NCBI GenBank assembly: GCA_963703895.1
Contig: CAVPFX010000003.1
Span: 372,001-436,000, forward strand
Direction of reading: 5' to 3'
Origin: VRUE01 sp963703895
GTDB taxonomy: Bacteria; Actinomycetota; Thermoleophilia; Solirubrobacterales; 70-9
DNA length: 64,000 nt
Shown: positions 59,831-64,000 of the stretch, in pieces
Layout of the letters: each line of letters starts with the position of its first letter
How positions within the stretch are numbered: position 1 is the first letter of the stretch
Notes under the pieces: model-generated
Database searches by the model: none
The model's input: only the letters and a program-made list of their open reading frames with translations
Told to the model about the DNA's origin: nothing
Translations under genes and position numbers: made by a program

Positions 59831-60670
59831 CTATCGCTCGCACCCCCGGATTGAGTCCGCGCCGGCGCCGCCGCGACAGCGGTCGAAGCCCGACCCCCCG
59901 CGCAGGCGATCCGCACCGCGGTTGCCCTTGAGGGAGTCGTTGCCGCCGTTCCCCTTCAGCACGTCGGGGCCACCGCGGCCGAGCAGGCGGTCGTCGCCCG
60001 CCCCCCCGAAGACACGATCGGCCGCTGCGCCGGCGCCGACATAGTCACTGCCGTTCCCCGTGCAGACCAGGTCACGGCCAGCGAGGGAGGCGACTATGTC
60101 ATCTCCCTCGAAGGTGGCGATCACATCGCGGGACCCCGTGCCAGCGATGGTGTCATTGCCGGCCGTCCCGGCAATAGTCACCGGAATGCCGCGACAGGTC
60201 GCCGCGGGACCAACGACGCTGGTCGTCGCAGAAGCTTTGTTGTTTGCGCCGACCGGGTCTTTCTGGTCACCCTTCACCGAGGCCTGGTTGGTGATCGTCC
60301 CGACTTTGCGGGGGATGACGGTGAGAGTCACCGTCGGTGGTGGGCCATAGTCGACCGTGGGCGCGTTGAGCGCGCCCAGGGCGCAGGTGACTTTCCTCCC
60401 CTTGCGGGAGCACTGGCCTGGGCTCGTGGTGGCGGAGACGAACTCGACACCCTTCGGCAGCTCGTCGGTGACGGTCACGCCGCTCGCCGGATCGGGCCCA
60501 AGGTTCTGCACCTGCATCGTGTAAGTGAGCAAAGACCCGACGCCAACGGGATCGGGGCTGTCGGCCTTGGAGATCGCCAAATCGGCCGAGCCGGGCTTGG
60601 CCGCCATGCCCGCGGCGGCAACACCGAGCACGAGAGCCGAAACCACCGCCAAAAGCCACGTGTAACGCAT
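59831..60670 (-). CDS. Secreted protein with DUF11 domain and RTX-like calcium-binding repeats
   Basis: 279 residues from ATG at 60670, placed nine bases after GGAGG. The signal peptide is LLAVVSALVLGVAAAGMAA. Residues about 30-150 form a DUF11 beta-sandwich (DLAISKADSPDPVGVGSLLTY and TVTDELPKGVEF). The C-terminal about 120 residues carry RTX-type nonapeptides such as GGAGDDRLLGRGGPDVLKGN and GGSGFDRCRGGAGADSIRG, which bind calcium in other proteins. The C-terminal Cys pairs are unusual for RTX. There is no type I secretion system adjacent, and the N-terminal signal suggests Sec export. Confidence 0.88.
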   Translation of the reverse strand: MRYTWLLAVVSALVLGVAAAGMAAKPGSADLAISKADSPDPVGVGSLLTYTMQVQNLGPDPASGVTVTDELPKGVEFVSATTSPGQCSRKGRKVTCALGALNAPTVDYGPPPTVTLTVIPRKVGTITNQASVKGDQKDPVGANNKASATTSVVGPAATCRGIPVTIAGTAGNDTIAGTGSRDVIATFEGDDIVASLAGRDLVCTGNGSDYVGAGAAADRVFGGAGDDRLLGRGGPDVLKGNGGNDSLKGNRGADRLRGGSGFDRCRGGAGADSIRGCER

Positions 60671-60853
60671 CAAGGTCACCCTCCTTCAACTCAATCCCCG
60701 GCAGACATCGGTTGTCCCTCTGAAACCCCTGAAACGATCCTCGGCGGCTCTCGTCAGGCCCTAGTTTTTGCCCTCCTCACCAGTGTTTCCGGGATAGTCG
60801 GCCGGGTACCTCCACTTCGGTAAGAGGACTTGATCCAAACCGAGGGGAGATCG

Positions 60854-61240
60854 ATGTCAACCGTCCTGATCGTGGTAATTGTGATTGCCGTCCTGGCGGT
60901 GATTGCGATCGCGGTCGTGCTCGGGCGCCGTGCGAAAGCTCGCCGGCAGCTGGAAAGAGAAAGACTGGCCCAGCGGGCAGACGCACACCGCGACGAGGCC
61001 GCGACCCACGCCTCAAAGGCTGGGTCCCTCGCCGAGGAGCAGCAGGCCAAGCAGGCGGAGGCGGCGGCGCAGGCCGAGACCGCGGAGCAGCATGCCCGCA
61101 TAGCGCAGGAACATCGCGAGCGCGCCGACCAACTGGCCGAGGAGTCCGAGGAGGCCGCCGCGCGGACCGAGCGCGAGCGCGAGCACGCCCATCTTCACGG
61201 CCGCAAAGCCGAAACCATCGAGGAGGATCTACAAAAGTGA
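60854..61240 (+). CDS. Small membrane-anchored coiled-coil protein, paralog 2
   Basis: 128 residues from ATG at 60854, with GAGGGGAGA upstream. Residues 4-24 are one transmembrane helix (VLIVVIVIAVLAVIAIAVVLG). The remaining 100 residues are a long Glu/Ala/Gln-rich coiled coil with regular heptads. The first ten residues match those of 2396-2671 exactly. It is followed 22 bp later by another small membrane protein, suggesting a two-gene unit. Function unknown; perhaps a membrane-linked scaffold or stress protein. Confidence 0.75.
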   Translation: MSTVLIVVIVIAVLAVIAIAVVLGRRAKARRQLERERLAQRADAHRDEAATHASKAGSLAEEQQAKQAEAAAQAETAEQHARIAQEHRERADQLAEESEEAAARTEREREHAHLHGRKAETIEEDLQK

Positions 61241-61262
61241 ACCTCAATAAGGAGAATCACCG

Positions 61263-61505
61263 ATGCTGATCGCAGCCGTGATTGGGATATGCGTCCTGCT
61301 GGCGATCTTGGGCTTTCTACTGCCGCGCTTTTCCGACCACGCGCGCCGCGCAACCGACAAGGGCTTCTCCACTGGCCAGCGCGCCGGAGCCAAGGCACCC
61401 GGCCCAATCGGACGCCTGCTATCCAAGTCGTTTGGAACCTCACAGCGAGCTGCGGACAAGAGCCACTCGAAAGGCAAGGAGGCGCGCTCCAAGTCCCCGC
61501 TCTAG
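61263..61505 (+). CDS. Small single-pass membrane protein
   Basis: 80 residues from ATG at 61263 with AAGGAG nine bases upstream. One N-terminal helix (MLIAAVIGICVLLAILGFLLP), then a basic tail rich in Arg, Ser, Lys and Gly. The tail (STGQRAGAKAPGPIG) is not a recognised domain. It pairs with the preceding coiled-coil gene. Function unknown. Confidence 0.7.
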   Translation: MLIAAVIGICVLLAILGFLLPRFSDHARRATDKGFSTGQRAGAKAPGPIGRLLSKSFGTSQRAADKSHSKGKEARSKSPL

Positions 61506-61573
61506 CCAGGCGACGCCCACACCAGGCTGAGCAAGCGGGATTGACCACGCAGACTTCGAATAGTCTGCAAGTC

Positions 61574-62579
61574 ATGAGGAGACGGCGCACGTGGGCGGGT
61601 CTCGTTGTCTGCGCCACGGTCGGGCTGCTCGCGACCCCAGGCATGGTCATGGCCAAACCGGGCTACATCACCTTTGTCGGTTACCAAGAAGTCGCGTTGA
61701 ACCTCAAGGGCAGCCACGGCTACTCGATCGAGATTTCCGCGAGCGATCGCGGTGGCGTCCAGATGTACGTCAACAGGGGCGAGAGCGCGGCCATTTATCT
61801 GGTCCGCCACGCGCGGGCGCGAAACGATGGGATCGAGGCCGAGCTTCCCTGGCGTGGGGCGAGTCTCGGTGCAATTCCACCCGGCCGGGCGGGCACACAA
61901 GGAACAACACTTCTTCCCTCAATGCAAGGGCGGCCACACGGTCAAACAGCCTGGCTACTTCGAGGGCACGATCCGCATCCGCGGGGAGCATGGATACACC
62001 GCGGTTCATACGAGTCGGGCGTCTGGGCAAGCGACCACGGCTACGAAGGAAGTCTGCAAGCGCTCGATCTTCAATCCCTCCAAGCCGGACCCCCTAGAAA
62101 GCCGGACCCTCCTGTCCGCCTATTCCAAAGCGGGAAAACGGACGATTGGGTTCTCCGCGGTCACGGTGGACTCCCCGCCGTTGAACGTGACCTTCTTTGC
62201 CGGCTCCGTAACCGAACGACGGGAAGGAATGGAGATCTTCAGGCAGACATCGACCGACAAGGGCAAGGCCGGCGATCTCGCCGCAAGCGACGCCAGCGAG
62301 CATCCGCCATCGGCAATCGTCACGCCACCCAGCCCCTTCCACGGCTCGGCGGTCTTTCAGCAAACCCCCGACGGTGACAACACCTGGACCGGGTCGCTGA
62401 GCGTCGACCTGCCCGGCGCGGGCCGAGTGGCCCTTGCCGGCCCGGACTTCAGCGCAACGCTGTGTCGGGACTCCGGCTGCCCCTCGGGGAACCAAGCGAC
62501 ATTCGTCGGAGGCGCCAGCGGCAGGCTCGCCACAACCCCCTCTCGGCGCCTCTTGCCGATGAACGCCGGCAGTCGTTAG
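61574..62579 (+). pseudogene. Secreted protein of unknown function, interrupted by a one-base frameshift
   Basis: ATG at 61574 begins a signal peptide (WAGLVVCATVGLLATPGMVMA), and the exported beta-rich domain proceeds in frame (GYITFVGYQEVALNLKG, SIEISASDRGGVQMYVNRG) to about 61846. From there the continuation is in the next frame: GVGRVSVQFHP, FFPQCKGGHTVKQPGYFEGTIRIRGEHGY, to the stop at 62579. One extra C in the CCC run at 61846-61848 accounts for the break. Apart from that the composite (about 334 residues) looks normal, with Cys pairs. If the base is a sequence error the gene is intact. No family is recognised. Confidence 0.68.
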
Positions 62580-62590
62580 GCACTGCAGTC

Positions 62591-63349
62591 ATGAGCGCGA
62601 GCCCGGTTCTGATCACGATTCCGATCAGTCACTACTGCGAGAAGGCTCGTTGGGCACTCGACCGAGCGGACATCGCCTACCAAGAGCAAGCGCACCTTCA
62701 GATACTCCACTGGATACCCGTCAGGCGTGCCGGTGGCAAGAAAACCGCGCCCGTTCTGGTCTGGGGCGATCGGGTCTTCACCGACTCGGCTGACATCGTC
62801 GAGGCCACCAGCGCACAGGCGCCGCCGGGTCGCGAGCTGTTCCCCGAAGATCCCGACGCCGCTGCCGAGGTGCGCTCCCTCCAGGGCGACTTCGACGAAC
62901 GCCTCGGTCCCGAGGGGCGCCGCTGGATGTACAACGCCCTGCGCGGCCGTCGCGACATCGCGATCGCCTACGCCTGCACCGGCGTTCCCACCTGGGAGCG
63001 ACGCGGGTTGCCGTTCGCCTATCCGGTCGTCTCCCGGATCATTGACCGCTACCTCGACGTCACGCCGGCCACGGCCGCGCGGTCCGAGGCCGAGGTGCGG
63101 GCGACCTTCGACGAGGTCGCCGCGAGGCTGAGCGACGGGCGTCCCTACCTCTGCGGCGAGAGCTTCAGCGCCGCCGACCTGACCTTCGCCGCGCTGGCGG
63201 CGGCGGTGCTGATGCCGCCCGAGTACGGCGTGCCGCTGCCGCAGCCGGAGGAGCTGCCAGCGGCGATGGCGGCGACGGTCCGCGAGCTGCGGGCCCACCC
63301 GGCCGGCGCCCACGCGCTGAGGATGTTCCGCGAGGAGCGGCGCTCGTAA
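62591..63349 (+). CDS. Glutathione S-transferase-family protein
   Basis: 252 residues from ATG at 62591. A thioredoxin-like N-terminal domain is seen (ITIPISHYCEKARWALDRADIAYQE, then KTAPVLVWGDRVFTDSADIVEAT), where SHYCEKARW is the active-site region of the GST/glutaredoxin-2-like family. The C-terminal helical domain contains PYLCGESFSAADLTFAALAAAVL, the usual GST N-capping motif. The thiol partner in actinobacteria may not be glutathione. Cytosolic; substrate unknown. It follows the broken secreted gene by 11 bp. Confidence 0.88.
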   Translation: MSASPVLITIPISHYCEKARWALDRADIAYQEQAHLQILHWIPVRRAGGKKTAPVLVWGDRVFTDSADIVEATSAQAPPGRELFPEDPDAAAEVRSLQGDFDERLGPEGRRWMYNALRGRRDIAIAYACTGVPTWERRGLPFAYPVVSRIIDRYLDVTPATAARSEAEVRATFDEVAARLSDGRPYLCGESFSAADLTFAALAAAVLMPPEYGVPLPQPEELPAAMAATVRELRAHPAGAHALRMFREERRS

Positions 63350-63366
63350 CGAAGTCGCCTAGAGGG

Positions 63367-64000
63367 TCAGCTCCGTTCGGCGGTCACGGCGGCCGGGTCC
63401 GGATAGGCGAACGCGCTCAGCCCCAGCCAGTCCGGGACGCTGCGCACGAGATGCTCCGCTCCGGTGATCCGCACCCGCCCCGAGCGCATCGCCGCGCCCA
63501 GCTCGAGCTGTCCGACCCAGACCTCGGCCATCGCCCGCGCCTCGGCGTCGACCTGCAAGTCGACCGAGAAGCCCGGGTCCGAGAAGCAGACGTCGGCACC
63601 CGAGCCCTGCGCCACCAGCCACCAGGCCCGCTTGCCCTCCTCGGCGTCGCGATAGCGAAAGAAGGTCACCACTCGGTCCGCCGGAAGCCGTTCGAGGCGA
63701 AGGTTCCGCCCGATGTCCCACATCAGCAGCGCCGGGTCGGCCTCCTCGGCGGTTATCTCCCGCCTCAGGTGGTCCCGGCTCCAGACCCCAAGCGAGATGA
63801 CGAGGGGGCCGAGCGCCTCGCCGGCCGGGGTCAGCCGGTACTCGTGCCCGCGCTCTCCGCTCAGCGGCTGCCTGGTGATCAGCCCCGAGCGCTCCAGCTC
63901 CCGCAGGCGCTTGCTGAGCAGGGACGAGGACATGCGCGGAACGCCGCGCTGGATCTCGTTGAAGCGCGTGCTCCCCGCCAGCAGCTCGCGGACGACGAGC
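63367..64000 (-). CDS. HxlR-type regulator with C-terminal SCP2-like domain (5' end outside window)
   Basis: The reading frame continues to the window end, so the N terminus is missing. The visible part begins LVVRELLAGSTRFNEIQRGV and continues SSSLLSKRLRELERSGLITRQ, the winged helix of HxlR regulators. The C-terminal about 110 residues (RVVTFFRYRD, WWLVAQGSGADVCFSDPGFSVDLQVDAEARAMAEVWVGQLELGAAMRSGRVRITG) resemble an SCP2 sterol-carrier/lipid-binding fold. This HxlR-SCP2 combination is known in actinobacteria and suggests a hydrophobic effector. An internal ATG at 63933 is not the real start. Confidence 0.87.
   Translation of the reverse strand, partial: LVVRELLAGSTRFNEIQRGVPRMSSSLLSKRLRELERSGLITRQPLSGERGHEYRLTPAGEALGPLVISLGVWSRDHLRREITAEEADPALLMWDIGRNLRLERLPADRVVTFFRYRDAEEGKRAWWLVAQGSGADVCFSDPGFSVDLQVDAEARAMAEVWVGQLELGAAMRSGRVRITGAEHLVRSVPDWLGLSAFAYPDPAAVTAERS

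Overview
This is a 64 kb, very GC-rich, gene-dense chromosomal window. Coding capacity, GC-rich codon use, frequent GTG starts and the gene repertoire (DUF5996, DUF2855, DUF6790, very large secreted Fn3 and propeller proteins, small membrane-anchored coiled-coil proteins, DUF892 ferritin-like and CsbD stress proteins) suggest a soil actinobacterium of the class Thermoleophilia (Solirubrobacterales-like). That assignment is inference from gene content; there is no rRNA here. I saw no tRNA, CRISPR array, transposase or integrase.

Layout. 1-7.9 kb: end of a TetR-like gene, topoisomerase IB, ferritin-like proteins, NAD-formate dehydrogenase, an acyl-CoA thioesterase, a PhoD phosphatase and a cluster of small stress proteins (CsbD, Lys/Ala-rich histone-like protein) ending at a cupredoxin. 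8-11.2 kb: lipoprotein, cupin, a nucleotidyltransferase/partner pair that looks toxin-antitoxin-like, and a zinc alcohol dehydrogenase. 11.2-19.7 kb: DUF5996, a small membrane protein, an AT-rich secreted protein, an Fe-S type regulator beside a nitronate monooxygenase, glutamate decarboxylase, DUF2855, then a broken DUF559 gene between two copies of a 47-bp hairpin repeat, and a methyltransferase. 19.7-24.1 kb: sulfatase, seven-repeat beta-propeller and a SUMF1-fold protein in one operon. 25.7-33.4 kb: a GntR regulator, a branched-chain-amino-acid-type ABC transporter (LivH, a LivM-LivG fusion, LivF), a Rieske oxygenase and, convergently, two tandem substrate-binding proteins; together this looks like uptake and first oxidation of a small, perhaps aromatic, acid. 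34.4-39.9 kb: an acylphosphatase/LigD-phosphoesterase fusion, a two-component system and a membrane redox cassette with ApbE and two heme-type membrane proteins. 40.4-47.3 kb: a pentapeptide-repeat/metalloprotease protein, HxlR regulator, Lon, a PIN-domain protein and a DUF892 protein. 47.7-55.4 kb: two giant overlapping secreted-protein genes and a second AT-rich secreted protein. 56-64 kb: acyl-CoA ligase, TSUP permease, class III cyclase, Ogt, an RTX-like secreted protein, small membrane proteins, GST and an HxlR-SCP2 regulator cut by the window end.

The most noteworthy points are the hairpin-flanked DUF559 unit with a third solitary repeat copy 16.5 kb away, the acylphosphatase/3'-phosphoesterase fusion, the pentapeptide-metalloprotease fusion, the sulfatase operon whose SUMF1-fold partner lacks the catalytic cysteines, and the AT-rich secreted paralog family. 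Five genes carry apparent frameshifts, which may be sequence errors or real decay.
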